DNA of 64,000 bases from MFD04580-c1 sp963702995. Lineage in GTDB: Bacteria > Planctomycetota > Phycisphaerae > Tepidisphaerales > Tepidisphaeraceae. Numbering within the stretch: position 1 is the stretch's first letter; every line of letters begins with the position of its first letter. Where the stretch lies: positions 6,758,001-6,822,000 of the forward strand of contig OY969783.1 of NCBI GenBank assembly GCA_963702995.1. Reading direction: 5' to 3'. Of the stretch, positions 31,401 to 40,343 are shown in pieces. Under the pieces are notes generated by a model, which saw only the letters and a program-made list of their open reading frames with translations, was not told the origin of the DNA and did no database searches. A program made the position numbers and the translations under genes.

Positions 31401-31995
31401 CCCCCTCATCACCGCCACGGGGGCCGGCTCGGAAATGCGGCAGGCACTGGGGACCGTCGTCTTCTACGGCATGCTCGGGGTGACCTTCTTCGGGCTCTTC
31501 CTGACGCCGGTCTTTTATTACGTCATCCGGCGGCTGACAGGGAAGTTCGTCCTTCCTCCCGAGGAACTGGTCCACGGGGAGCCTGAGCCGGTGGCCCACG
31601 CCGACGCGCATCGCGAACCCGCGGAGTCAGGCGGCGGGCAGGCGCGCCAGGACGCCCCGGGGGCGCCGGAGCCGGAGCCCGAGCGGCCGGTCGCCGCGCC
31701 GGCGGTCGGAGGAATTCTGACCGTCCCCCGATCGCCCGCGCTGGCGAGCGGCTTCGCCGCCGGCCCGGGGTCAACCTTCGTGAACGAGGTGGGCCGGCAC
31801 ACGAGCGCCCGGGCCCGAACGTCGCGCCGCCACGTGTGGCCCAAGGCGCGCCCTTCCGCCCGTCCCCGACGCCGCCGGACAGCCCGAGGTAGCCTTCGAT
31901 CGGGCGATGGCTCTTCCCTCTTCCGGTGTGCTGCGGCGGAGGGTAGGGTGGGGGCGGCATCTGTTCGCGGTCCTGCGCACAACCCCCCTCCCTGA
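28406..31995 (+). CDS. RND multidrug efflux pump, HAE1/AcrB family (frameshift at ~30213)
   Basis: About 1196 codons, slightly longer than AcrB. It starts with FIVRPVFAIVISIVMLIVG (TM1), then the porter domain (YPEIAPPTVVVTASYPGA). TM4 carries the proton-relay pair in GIVVDDAIVVVEN, and the second half includes TAKNAVLIVEFAK-like and the final helices ending VFYYVIRRLTG. It exports lipophilic drugs or other substrates with the adaptor encoded just upstream. A -1 indel near 30213 (a G missing in CTAGGCGG) breaks the frame after FDRTDATL; the next frame continues RLAETAKSLPGVHDTFAITG. After the last helix an unusual ~150-residue Pro/Ala/Arg-rich tail runs into intergenic repeat-like sequence, so the true C-terminus may lie near 31600-31750. 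No outer-membrane channel gene is adjacent. Confidence 0.9.
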
Positions 31996-32119
31996 CGGAC
32001 ATCAACGGGCCACCTCGCGCCGAGAGGCCCTTTTCGTCCCAATTCCGGGATTGGGAATCGTTTGCCACGGCGCGGTGCCGGGGCATGTGGCCGCGGCACG
32101 AATCATGGGAGAACGTCGG

Positions 32120-32569
32120 ATGGATTGGTCGAGCGGTTTGAAGTTGAGGGCGTTTATCGGCGGGCTGTGCCTCTTTTTATTCAGCGGCTATCTTTCCTGC
32201 CAGGAGGTGAAGTATGGCCTTCTCAGCAAGCGTGCGACGGCGAAGATCACTCGGATCGATGAGTACGAGGACAACGGTGGGCGCAATCCGAAGTTGAAGA
32301 CCGCCGTGGAGTATGAGTTTACCGATGATCACGGCGAAGCGCGGAAAGGGAAGGACACCTTCGTCGGGCGCATCGATGCCGAGAGGGGTGATGAGCTAGC
32401 CGTTCAATACCGCGGTGGCTCCAACGGGGATTCCCGAGTCGCCGGGCACGCGAATACGACCGCGATCTACCTGTTCATCTTCTGCCTTCTGCTCCTCGCG
32501 GCGCTTTCGTACCCGATCGTTCGGGAGGTTTACCAGGAGGTCTACGCGCCGAAAAAGAGGACGCGTTGA
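32120..32569 (+). CDS. Small membrane protein, DUF3592-like
   Basis: 149 residues. One hydrophobic segment near the N-terminus (FIGGLCLFLFSGYLSC), a soluble middle domain with KRATAKITRIDEYEDN and TAVEYEFTDDHGE, then a C-terminal helix (AIYLFIFCLLLLAALSY) and a basic tail. This layout matches DUF3592 proteins, whose function is unknown. ATG 32120 has GGGAGA eight bases upstream; ATG 32105 is a weaker alternative. It follows the RND pump at 125 bp and may not be part of that operon. Confidence 0.7.
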   Translation: MDWSSGLKLRAFIGGLCLFLFSGYLSCQEVKYGLLSKRATAKITRIDEYEDNGGRNPKLKTAVEYEFTDDHGEARKGKDTFVGRIDAERGDELAVQYRGGSNGDSRVAGHANTTAIYLFIFCLLLLAALSYPIVREVYQEVYAPKKRTR

Positions 32570-32823
32570 CAAACATCTCGCGCAGTCAATTAATCTTCGT
32601 CGCCTGCTCGCGCATCGGCATGCCGGGTCACGTCGATAGGCCGGAAAACGGGACAAGTGACACCCGTCCAGTTTTTCTTTCCAGTTGCGGCCGCGTCGTG
32701 AGGATGCCGATTACCTTCCAGGCGTCGAGGTGAATCGTAGCGTCGAAGTGAATCGTACCGCGGCCCGCGAAAGTTGGCGTGATTTGGGGACAGTTATTGT
32801 GCTCCTGCCATGAAAGGCGACCC

Positions 32824-33083
32824 ATGACCAAGAAGAAGGTTACAAAGCAAAGCGCATTCGGTTAGTCAAGAAACAGCTCGACGCCGTAGGTCATGGAATC
32901 GTGTATGAGATACTTGAGGCTGGCGTACGGGCAGATGGAGAATGGTGGTGTGTCCCGGTCCTCTCAAGGCTCCGCGGACAAGACGTTGAACGAGGCCTAA
33001 CCGTAAGAATTTTTCCCTCTGTCAGGAATGCCCCGCGCACGAGCGAAGGACTCACCGTTCTGCCGGTGCCTGTCGTGGATTGA
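32824..33083 (+). CDS. Small hypothetical protein (frameshift near the N-terminus)
   Basis: About 86 codons. The frame from ATG 32824 (MTKKKVTK) closes after 13 codons, but a -1 shift in the AAGAAGAAGG run gives a convincing continuation: KRIRLVKKQLDAVGHGIVYE, then ADGEWWCVPV and GLTVLPVPVVD at the end. The basic start, amphipathic helix and strand-rich rest look like a small folded domain. If no indel is present, translation would have to start at GTG 32901, giving 60 residues. No family recognised and no signal peptide. Confidence 0.45.
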
Positions 33084-33148
33084 AGCAGAAAAGGGGTCGG
33101 ACTCATTTGTGTCGGCCTTCGCAAGACCGGTCAACCATTCGCTGCGCC

Positions 33149-34128
33149 CTACTTGTCGAACAATCGCCGATTGCTGTTGTCGTGGGCGTCGTCGGGGCGG
33201 GGGTAGTCGCGCCAGAGCCAGCGAAGCATTTCGGGCATGATCGCGCCGCCCTGTTTGTTCGAATGGGTGCCGATCCCCCAGCAGTAGTTCAAGTCGTACT
33301 TCTTCTCCGTCAGGGCCTCGGCCATCTTGATGTTCTGGGCGTGCCAGTCCCACTTGGGGTCGTAGGTCGCGTCAGGGCCTTTGCCGCGGAGGCCGCGGTT
33401 GTCGTTGGTGCCATCCTGCAGGTAGACGCGGATGGGCTTGGGATCTTCCTTGCGGACCAGGTCGGGGTAGACGTGCCCGCCGCGGATGTTCGTGAAGCTG
33501 CCGATGGTGCTGATCACCTTGCGGAACTGGTCCGGCCGCTGCCAGGCCACGGTGAAGGCGCAGATCGCGCCGAGCTGGCGCCGGCGATGGCGCGGTCCTC
33601 GGGCTTGTCGGAGAAGTTGTAGCTCTTGCGCAGCTCGGGGAGCAGTTCATCAATGACCAGCGTCGCGTACTTGTCGTCGAGGGCGTTGTACTCCAGGCCG
33701 CGGTTGTTGGTCTTGTCGCCCCATTCGGAGTCGGTGGACTCCGTCTGTTGCGGCGTGTGGCCGGGGTTGATGAAGACGGCGATGGTCACCGGCATCTCCC
33801 GGCGGTAGATCAGGTTGTCAAAGACCGTCGGGATCCGGTAGTCGCCTTTGGGGTTGATGAAGGCGTGCCCGTCCTGAAAGATCATCAGGCAGGCCGGCTT
33901 CTTCGGGTCATACTGGGCGGGGGTGTAGACCCAATAATTCCGCGAGGTGTTCGGCCAGACCTTGGTGCTCACCAGGCTTGTCGGGCCAGTCAGCTTTCCC
34001 TCGGGCACGCCGGGTTGCGGGAGCGAATCGGGCCCGAGGTGATAGACGTCGTCGGTCGGCCCGCCGTGGGAAACGGCCGGCGGCAGCAGCAGAGGCACGA
34101 GAAGGGCCGCGGCGATGAAGGTTCTCAT
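33149..34128 (-). CDS. Secreted esterase, enterochelin-esterase/esterase D-like (frameshift at ~33578)
   Basis: About 326 codons. A signal peptide (MRTFIAAALLVPLLLPP) is followed by an N-terminal strand region (NYWVYTPAQYDPKKPACLMI) and an alpha/beta-hydrolase core. The nucleophile elbow is AGASSGA once a missing G near 33578 is restored; that also joins the C-terminal part VAWQRPDQFRKV, which carries RVYLQDGTNDN (acid region) and WGIGTHSNKQGG (histidine). Similar proteins cleave esters of siderophores or of sugars in planctomycetes; the substrate is unknown. ATG 34128 opens the signal peptide. Confidence 0.8.
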
Positions 34129-34180
34129 GTTGGCGATTCTGATTCGCCGACTGCGCCGGAAACAAGGGACGCCCAACTGA

Positions 34181-34211
34181 AACGGCCAGCCCCTGTATGG
34201 AGCTGGCCGTT
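34181..34211 (-). terminator. Hairpin terminator downstream of the OmpH-like gene
   Basis: Perfect 10-bp arms AACGGCCAGC / GCTGGCCGTT with an 11-nt loop. On the minus strand the right arm continues into TTTCAG. It lies between the OmpH-like stop (34250) and the esterase start (34128), so it would separate these two minus-strand genes. Confidence 0.7.
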
Positions 34212-34249
34212 CGCGGGCGCTGGAATGTCGGGTGGCGGGGCGACGCGGC

Positions 34250-35038
34250 TCACTGCGGCTGCGGGCGGCTGGTCGGGGCCGCGGGCGCGGCCGGGACGGG
34301 AGCGGCCGCCGGGGCCGCGGCGCGCTGCATCAGGTCAGGCGGGAAGGCGAACGTCGTCGGGAGCTGATTGGTGGGCGGGCCGGGCATGGTATGGGCCGGC
34401 ATCGCCTTCTGAAGCTCATCCACCACCTTGTTGGTCAGGTCGATCTTGTCGTTGACGTAGAAGGCGGCGTTGGCGTCCATGACCATCGCATAGCCGTTGG
34501 CGTCGGCCACGCGCCGCACGACCGGTTTGACCGCCTGGCGGTAAACGTCCTGGAGCTGATCGTAGCGGGCCTTCAGCGCCTTCTGGGCCGCCTGCTGCGC
34601 CTCCTGGGCGGTGCGCTGGGCATAGGAGACGTGAACGATGTACTCGGTTCGCAGGTCGGTCTTAGTGATGATCTTCTGAAAAACGTCGTCAGTGAGCTGG
34701 GGAGAGGCCAGCTTAACCTTCTGATCTTCGTTCAGCCCAGCCTTGTTGGCGAACTCGGTGCGGTAGTTGTCCAGGGCGTCCTTGATCGCTTTGCCATAGG
34801 TGTTCAGCTGGTTGGCAAGTTCGCTATCGGCCGTCTTGAGGTTCGTTTCGAACTCGCTTTTCCAGCCGACGGTGTCACTGACCCTGTTCATGTCAAAGAC
34901 GGCGACGGAGCCGGCCCCACCGCTGCCGGCCGCCGCAACCGCGCCCGTGGTCGAGCCGCGGTCGCATCCCCCGACTATCAACGCGCAAGCCATCGCAAAG
35001 CACGCGGCCGAACTCAAAATGCCGATGCGGCGCTTCAT
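34250..35038 (-). CDS. OmpH/Skp-family periplasmic chaperone-like lipoprotein
   Basis: 262 residues. A lipoprotein signal ends in LIVGGC (lipobox). Then the OmpH-type start SVAVFDMNRVSDTVGW, a long helical coiled region (residues ~70-185, rich in Gln, Ala and Lys), and the returning strand AMVMDANAAFYVNDKIDLT typical of the Skp body. The C-terminal tail is Pro/Ala-rich. Skp-like proteins bind unfolded outer-membrane proteins; here the protein is membrane-anchored. ATG 35038 begins the signal; the frame is open upstream but without coding character. No bamA or lpx genes are nearby, where skp usually sits. Confidence 0.8.
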   Translation of the reverse strand: MKRRIGILSSAACFAMACALIVGGCDRGSTTGAVAAAGSGGAGSVAVFDMNRVSDTVGWKSEFETNLKTADSELANQLNTYGKAIKDALDNYRTEFANKAGLNEDQKVKLASPQLTDDVFQKIITKTDLRTEYIVHVSYAQRTAQEAQQAAQKALKARYDQLQDVYRQAVKPVVRRVADANGYAMVMDANAAFYVNDKIDLTNKVVDELQKAMPAHTMPGPPTNQLPTTFAFPPDLMQRAAAPAAAPVPAAPAAPTSRPQPQ

Positions 35039-35884
35039 GCTGTGGGTCCTCTGGTGTTGCAAGGCTTGCCTCGTGGGAAAAAGGGACAATCGATTTGAAC
35101 GGTCCACCGAACTTTGCGCGCTCCGCCGAGCCTGCGTGGACGGCCGATAACCGGATGGCCGGGAAGGCATAAGACGCTGACGAACGTTCCGCCGACCCTC
35201 ATGTATCCGACGGCCTCGCCGGATGCAAGTCGGCCCCCCAGATTACCAGGCGATGCGACGCCTTCAGTCGCATCGGTGGGGAGCCTTCCTCCCCTGTATC
35301 GTCCGTGTCGCGGGGCCGCTCCAGCGCAAAAAGGGGGCAACTACCACTACCGCGCTGATTCGGCGATCAGTCTTCCCAAATCAGAAAATGTGAATCACGA
35401 AATCTCAGGGAACTTCAAACAAAGGCAAAGCGGAAATCAATGCTCGCGCTTGAATCCGGTTTCTTCTTTTCCGATTCCCATTCCTTGGGATTTCGTGCAT
35501 CGGATTTTGACGTTCTTCTTGTGCTCCGTTGACCAAATGTCGCTGTAGCGCTACCTGATCGCTCTCGTTTCGTTGGACGCCCCGATCGCGGGTCGTACGC
35601 CCGCAAGATCCTCACCCTGCCCTGATCGACGGCGAACGGGCCCGCTCGCGGCGCGGGATCGGGTCGGGGTTTCCGGGTGGAGGGTTCGTTCCGGGACGTC
35701 TCAAGGAAGTATTTTCGTGCGGATAAAGGTCGAGCAGGTGGCGATTTATGTTTTTCTTCCCAATTGAGCAAAAAAAGTTGGAAGGCCGAAAAACGCTTGC
35801 AACCCGTCGGGGTAATGATAGGCGGCACGTCGATCCGATCGAACGTTCGTTGTCGCCTCTCGTCCGCTAGAAGGAGCAAGGCTT
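35039..35884. other. 846-bp intergenic region without a gene
   Basis: The longest gene-free stretch in the window. It must hold the promoters of the minus-strand OmpH-like gene and of the plus-strand DUF1501 cluster. It contains a dispersed repeat at 35471-35504 and A/T-richer patches (35340-35540 and 35700-35800). The open frames across it show no coding character. The ribosome binding site AAGGAG at 35871-35876 serves the DUF1501 gene. Confidence 0.5.
35471..35504. repeat. Short dispersed intergenic repeat, inverted copy 2
   Basis: About 34 bp, core CATTCCTTGGGATTTCGTGC, similar to the reverse complement of 258-290. A related fragment (ATCACGAAATCTCAGGGA) lies at 35393-35410 in the opposite orientation, making a local inverted pair. 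Confidence 0.4.
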
Positions 35885-37249
35885 ATGAAGCTCGACCCCA
35901 CAACCGGTTGGTGCAGCGCCCCCGAACACGTTCGTCCGGGCCAGTCCCGGCGCGAGTTCCTTTACGTCGGCCTGATCGGCGGCCTCGGGCTCACGCTCGG
36001 CGACTACCTGGGCATGCGGAACACGGCCCGCGGCGACACCTGGAACATCACCGGGACCAAGCCGGCGGAGATCAAGGATGCGCCCGCCAAGGCCTGCATC
36101 CACATCTTCCTGCCGGGCGGCATGGCGCATCAGGAGTCATGGGACCCCAAGCCCCTCGCCCCAATCGAATACCGTGGCCCATTCGGCCAGGTGAAGAGCA
36201 AGATCGACGGTGAGCTCTTCGGCGAAATGATGAAGCAGACGGCCGACGTCGCCGACAAGATCTGCGTCATCCGGTCGATGACCCACGGCGAGGCCGCCCA
36301 CGAGCGCGGCACGCACAACATGTTCACCGGCTATCGCCCCAGCCCGGCGATCCAGTTCCCCAGCTTCGGCAGCATCGTGAGCCACGAGCTGGGCGTTCGA
36401 AACAACATGCCGCCGTACGTGTGCGTCCCGTCGGTCCCTAACCCATCGGCGGGCACGGGGTATCTGTCGGCCGCCTATGGCCCGTTCAGCCTCGGCGCCG
36501 ACCCGGCCAACGGCGGCTTCTCGGTGCGCGACCTGAACCTTGCCAACGGCGTTGATGACGCCCGGTTCGATCGCCGCAAGAACATCCTCGCCACGGTTGA
36601 CAATCACTTCCGCACGGTTGAAAAGTCCGACGCGCTGACGGCGATGGATTCCTTCTACCAGCGTGCGTACGGGATGATCAGCTCGAAGGAGGCGCGCGAA
36701 GCATTCGATCTGAAGTCGGAGTCGGATGCGACGAAGGATGCCTACGGCCGCAACACCGCCGGCATGCGCATGCTGATGGCCCGTCGCCTGGTTGAAGGCG
36801 GCGTGCGGTTCGTGTCCATGACCTACGGCGGGTGGGATCACCACGTCAAGATTCATCAGAGCTTCGCTTCGCAGATGCCTCCGTTCGACCAGGCGTTCGC
36901 GGCGCTGATCCGGGACCTGGAATCCCGGAAGATGCTCGATTCGACGCTGATCATGGTCAGCAGCGAATTCGGCCGCACCGCGAAGATCAACAAGGACGAA
37001 GGCCGCGACCACTGGCCGAAGGTGTTCAGCGTGGTCCTGGCCGGCGGCGGCATCAAGAAGGGGATGATCTACGGTTCGTCGGACGCCACGGCGGCCGAGC
37101 CGCAGAACAACCCCGTCACCACCGAAGACTTGGCGATGACGGTCTACAACCGCCTGGGCATCAACGGCGAGAAGAAGCTGATGAGCTCCGGGAACCGGCC
37201 GATCGATATCGTCCGAGGCGGCAAGGTCGTCCAGGACATCCTGGCCTGA
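35885..37249 (+). CDS. DUF1501 family protein with twin-arginine-type signal
   Basis: 454 residues, intact. The N-terminus has SRREFLYVGLIGG, a Tat-like signal, so the protein is probably exported folded. The DUF1501 body shows IFLPGGMAHQESWDPKP, MTHGEAAHERGTHNMFTG, YGGWDHH and SSEFGRTAKIN, the usual acidic and histidine pattern that resembles the alkaline-phosphatase/sulfatase fold. The activity of the family is not established. In planctomycetes these genes routinely neighbour DUF1549/DUF1553 cytochrome genes, as here. AAGGAG precedes ATG 35885. It is the first gene of the cluster. Confidence 0.93.
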   Translation: MKLDPTTGWCSAPEHVRPGQSRREFLYVGLIGGLGLTLGDYLGMRNTARGDTWNITGTKPAEIKDAPAKACIHIFLPGGMAHQESWDPKPLAPIEYRGPFGQVKSKIDGELFGEMMKQTADVADKICVIRSMTHGEAAHERGTHNMFTGYRPSPAIQFPSFGSIVSHELGVRNNMPPYVCVPSVPNPSAGTGYLSAAYGPFSLGADPANGGFSVRDLNLANGVDDARFDRRKNILATVDNHFRTVEKSDALTAMDSFYQRAYGMISSKEAREAFDLKSESDATKDAYGRNTAGMRMLMARRLVEGGVRFVSMTYGGWDHHVKIHQSFASQMPPFDQAFAALIRDLESRKMLDSTLIMVSSEFGRTAKINKDEGRDHWPKVFSVVLAGGGIKKGMIYGSSDATAAEPQNNPVTTEDLAMTVYNRLGINGEKKLMSSGNRPIDIVRGGKVVQDILA

Positions 37250-37610
37250 GCGTCCGGGTCAACGGGCGACGTACGATTCATGGGTCGCCAACCGCGACTC
37301 GCGGCTCGGGGGGCCGGTTCGGCGGAGATGCCGTACCGGCCGCCGCCTGAAGGCCGTCATTGATGCCCGTTGCGGCGGAATCCCCCGAAGGGACGGCGCC
37401 AGTCTCTCCAACGGCGTGGCGCGCCTTCCCCGTCGGGTGCCAAAGCGATCGCTGAGCGAGCCTCCTGTTCGAGGGTGGGGGTTGGGTTCAGGATCGTGTG
37501 TTAAAAGCCTGAACACTTCGACACGAGTCGCTTTGATTTCCTTCCAGTCACGTTCCAGACGCCGGTGCGGCTTCTTCACGAGGCGCTCGGGCGACGGAGC
37601 TTCATTGACC
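37250..37610. other. 361-bp gap
   Basis: Between the DUF1501 gene and the PPC-like gene. No gene or clear repeat seen. An in-frame upstream extension of the next gene exists but has low coding character. If the cluster is one operon, this is a long internal gap and a second promoter is possible. Confidence 0.4.
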
Positions 37611-40090
37611 ATGAATTGCCTCACCACGATCCTTCGGCGGCACTTTCGTCGGTCCATCCACAGCGCATCGGGGCTGATGGCAGGGGTAGCCGCCGTGCTG
37701 GTCGCGGCGGCCGGGGCTTCGGCCGCCACGCCGAACCTTGTCCAGGTCACCCCCCGCGGCGCCCAGCGCGGCACTGAGGTTGATGTCATCTTCCGCGGTC
37801 AGCGGCTCGCCGACGCGCAGGAAGTCTTCGTCTATGACCCGGGCGTGACGGTCACCGGCGTCGAAGTCGTCAACCCCCAGCAGGTGAAGGCCCACGTCAA
37901 GGTGGCCGCCGATGCCCGGCTCGGCGAGTACCGGATGCGGCTGCGGACGGCGAGCGGCATCTCGGAGCTTCGCAACTTCTATGTCGGGCCCTACCCGGTC
38001 GTCATGGAACAGGCGGAGGTTGGGGCCGTCCGGGCGGCGCGGGCAGCGCGGCCGGCGCCGCCCTGAAAGGCATCCCGGCGGACAAGCGGCCCAGCACGTT
38101 CGAATCGCCCCAGCATATCGACCTGAATGTGACGGTTGCCGGCGTCATTGAGGCCGAGCAGGTTGATTACTACAGCGTTGACTGCAAAAAGGGGCAGCGG
38201 CTGACGGCGGAAGTCGAGGGGATCCGCCTGGGCGTCCTGTTCGACCCGGCCGTTTCAATCCTCGATACCAACCGGTTTGAACTGGCGGTTTCCGACGACA
38301 CCGCGCTGCTCCGCCAGGACTGCGTCGCATCCACGGTCATCCCCAAGGACGGCACGTACATCATCGCTTTGCGGGAAAGTTCCTACGGCGGCAGCGCCAA
38401 CAGCATGTACCGAATGCACGTCGGCACGTTCCCGCGGCCGCTCGGGGTCTACCCATGCGGCGGGAAGGCCGGCGAGGAAGTGACCGTCCGCTACCTCGCC
38501 GACCCGCTCGGCCCGTTCGAGCGGAAGATCAAGCTTCCCGACGCCCCCGGCACTGAACTTGGCCTCTTCGCCGAACAGGACGGCCTGGTCGCCCCGTCCC
38601 CCAACCGCTTCCGGATCAGCTCATTCCCGAACGTCATGGAGGTCGAGCCGAACGACGACCTGGCCACCGCCACCCGCGCCACGGTCGATGTCCCGGTCGC
38701 TCTCAACGGCATCATCGACAAGGAGGGGGACACCGACTACTTCCGCTTCAAGGCGCAGAAGGGGCAGACGCTGGACGTCCGCGTCTTCGCTCGCCAGCTT
38801 CGGTCGCCGCTCGATTCGGTGATCGTGCTCTACAACGACAAGGGGGGCCAGATCTCCAGCAATGACGACTCGGGCGGCCCGGACAGCTATCTCCGCCTCA
38901 ACGTCCCGGCCGATGGCGAATATGCCGTCAGCATCCGGGATCACCTTCACCGGGGCGGGCCGGATTTCTTCTATCGCATTGAGATCACGCCGGTGAAGCC
39001 CTCCATGGTGGTCACCGTTCCGCCGGTCAATCAGATCGGGCAGGACACGCAGGAGCGCCAGACGATTGTTGTGCCGAAGGGGAACCGCTTCGGCAGTCTC
39101 TTCCGAGTGACCCGGAGCGACTTTGGGACCGATGTAACGCTCGCCTTTGACGGGCTTCCTGAGGGGATTTCCGTGTCGGCCGCCGACTTTCCGCAGGGGC
39201 AGGACGTGATCCCGGTCGTGTTTGAGGCCAGCCCGACGGCCGCGGTCGCGGGCAAGCTCTGCCCGCTCACCGCCAGGTCGGTCGAACCGGCCGATGCCAA
39301 GCCGGCCGCCACCCCCGTCACCGCGAAGTTCACGCAGATGGTGGATCTGGTCTACGGCAACAACAATAGCAACTACTTTTCCACCACGGTCGATCAGCTC
39401 GCCGTGGCGGTGGCCGAGGAGGCCCCGTTTAAGCTTTCGGTTGTGACGCCCAAGGTGCCGGTGGTGCAGAGCGGGGCGTTGTCGCTCAAGGTCGTCGCCG
39501 ATCGCAAGCCGGGCTTTACCGGCCCGATCAACGTCAAGATGCTCTGGGACCCGCCGGGCGTGAGTTCGTCCAGCGCGATCATCGCCGAAGGGAAGAACGA
39601 AGCGTTCATCCCGCTCAATGCCGGAGGCGGCGCGACGCCGCGGAAATGGAAGACGGCCGTCATCGGCTCGGCCGATGTAAACGGCCCGCTCTGGGCCTGC
39701 TCGCAGTTGTCGGATATCGAAGTCGGCCCGGCGATCGTGGCGATAAAGCTGACGCGCACCGTTGTCGAGCAGGGGCAGACGGCGACGGTCAACGCGACGG
39801 TGGACGTGAAGACTCCCTTCGAAGGCAAGGCAAAGGTCGAGTTGCTTGGCCTTCCGAACGGGGTGACCGCCCCGACCATGGAGATCGGCCCGGATGACAA
39901 GCAGGTGGCCTTCCCGATCACAACCGACGTCAAGAGCCCGCAGGGGACTCAGAACACGCTCGTCTGCCGCGTCACGGTGATGAAAGAGGGTGAGCCGATC
40001 GTGCAGAGCGCCGGCCAGGGCGGGGTCCTCCGCATCGACCCCGTCGGCGGTTTGAAGGGAAAGGCCGGGCTCGTGCCGGCGAAGAAATAG
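37611..40090 (+). CDS. Secreted PPC-like (pre-peptidase C-terminal domain) repeat protein (frameshift near 38010-38060)
   Basis: About 826 codons. A signal peptide ends LVAAAGASAATP. An IPT-like N-terminal domain (PNLVQVTPRGAQRGTEVDVI) is followed by two PPC-like beta-sandwich domains with the recurring motif GxIxxEQVDYYSVDCKKGQ and GIIDKEGDTDYFRFKAQKGQ, then several Ig-like domains to the C-terminus. No catalytic domain is visible, so it is probably a surface-binding or scaffold protein. A missing base in the GC-rich stretch after QAEVGAV breaks the frame; the other frame resumes with ALKGIPADKRPSTFESPQHI. It is the second gene of the cluster, and its product is likely exported alongside the neighbours' products. 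Confidence 0.85.
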
Positions 40091-40343
40091 CGGATCGAGA
40101 CGCCAAGGCCCTGCTCGACAGCACGAAAGCGGGAGCCACGGATTGCACGGATGAAACGGTTCAGAAGCGGGATGACGGATCAAGGCCCGGAGAAGGATGA
40201 ACGCAATCGGGTCTTCTCCATTTCATCCTTCACCCTCATCCTTCATCCTTTGAGTGGAAGGCGGGGCGACCCGCGGCCGGTCAACGCTCACTCAACAGGT
40301 TGTGCGGGGGGCGAGTATTCAATGGAAAGCGCCGGAGGCCGTC

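Noticed and set aside
33149..34128. Siderophore (enterobactin) utilisation system
   Set aside because: Only the esterase fold is seen; no siderophore receptor, permease or synthase gene is nearby.
35810..35850. Promoter-like TTGCAA and TAATGA upstream of the DUF1501 gene
   Set aside because: Spacing between the two boxes is only about 10 bp, too short for a sigma-70-type promoter.
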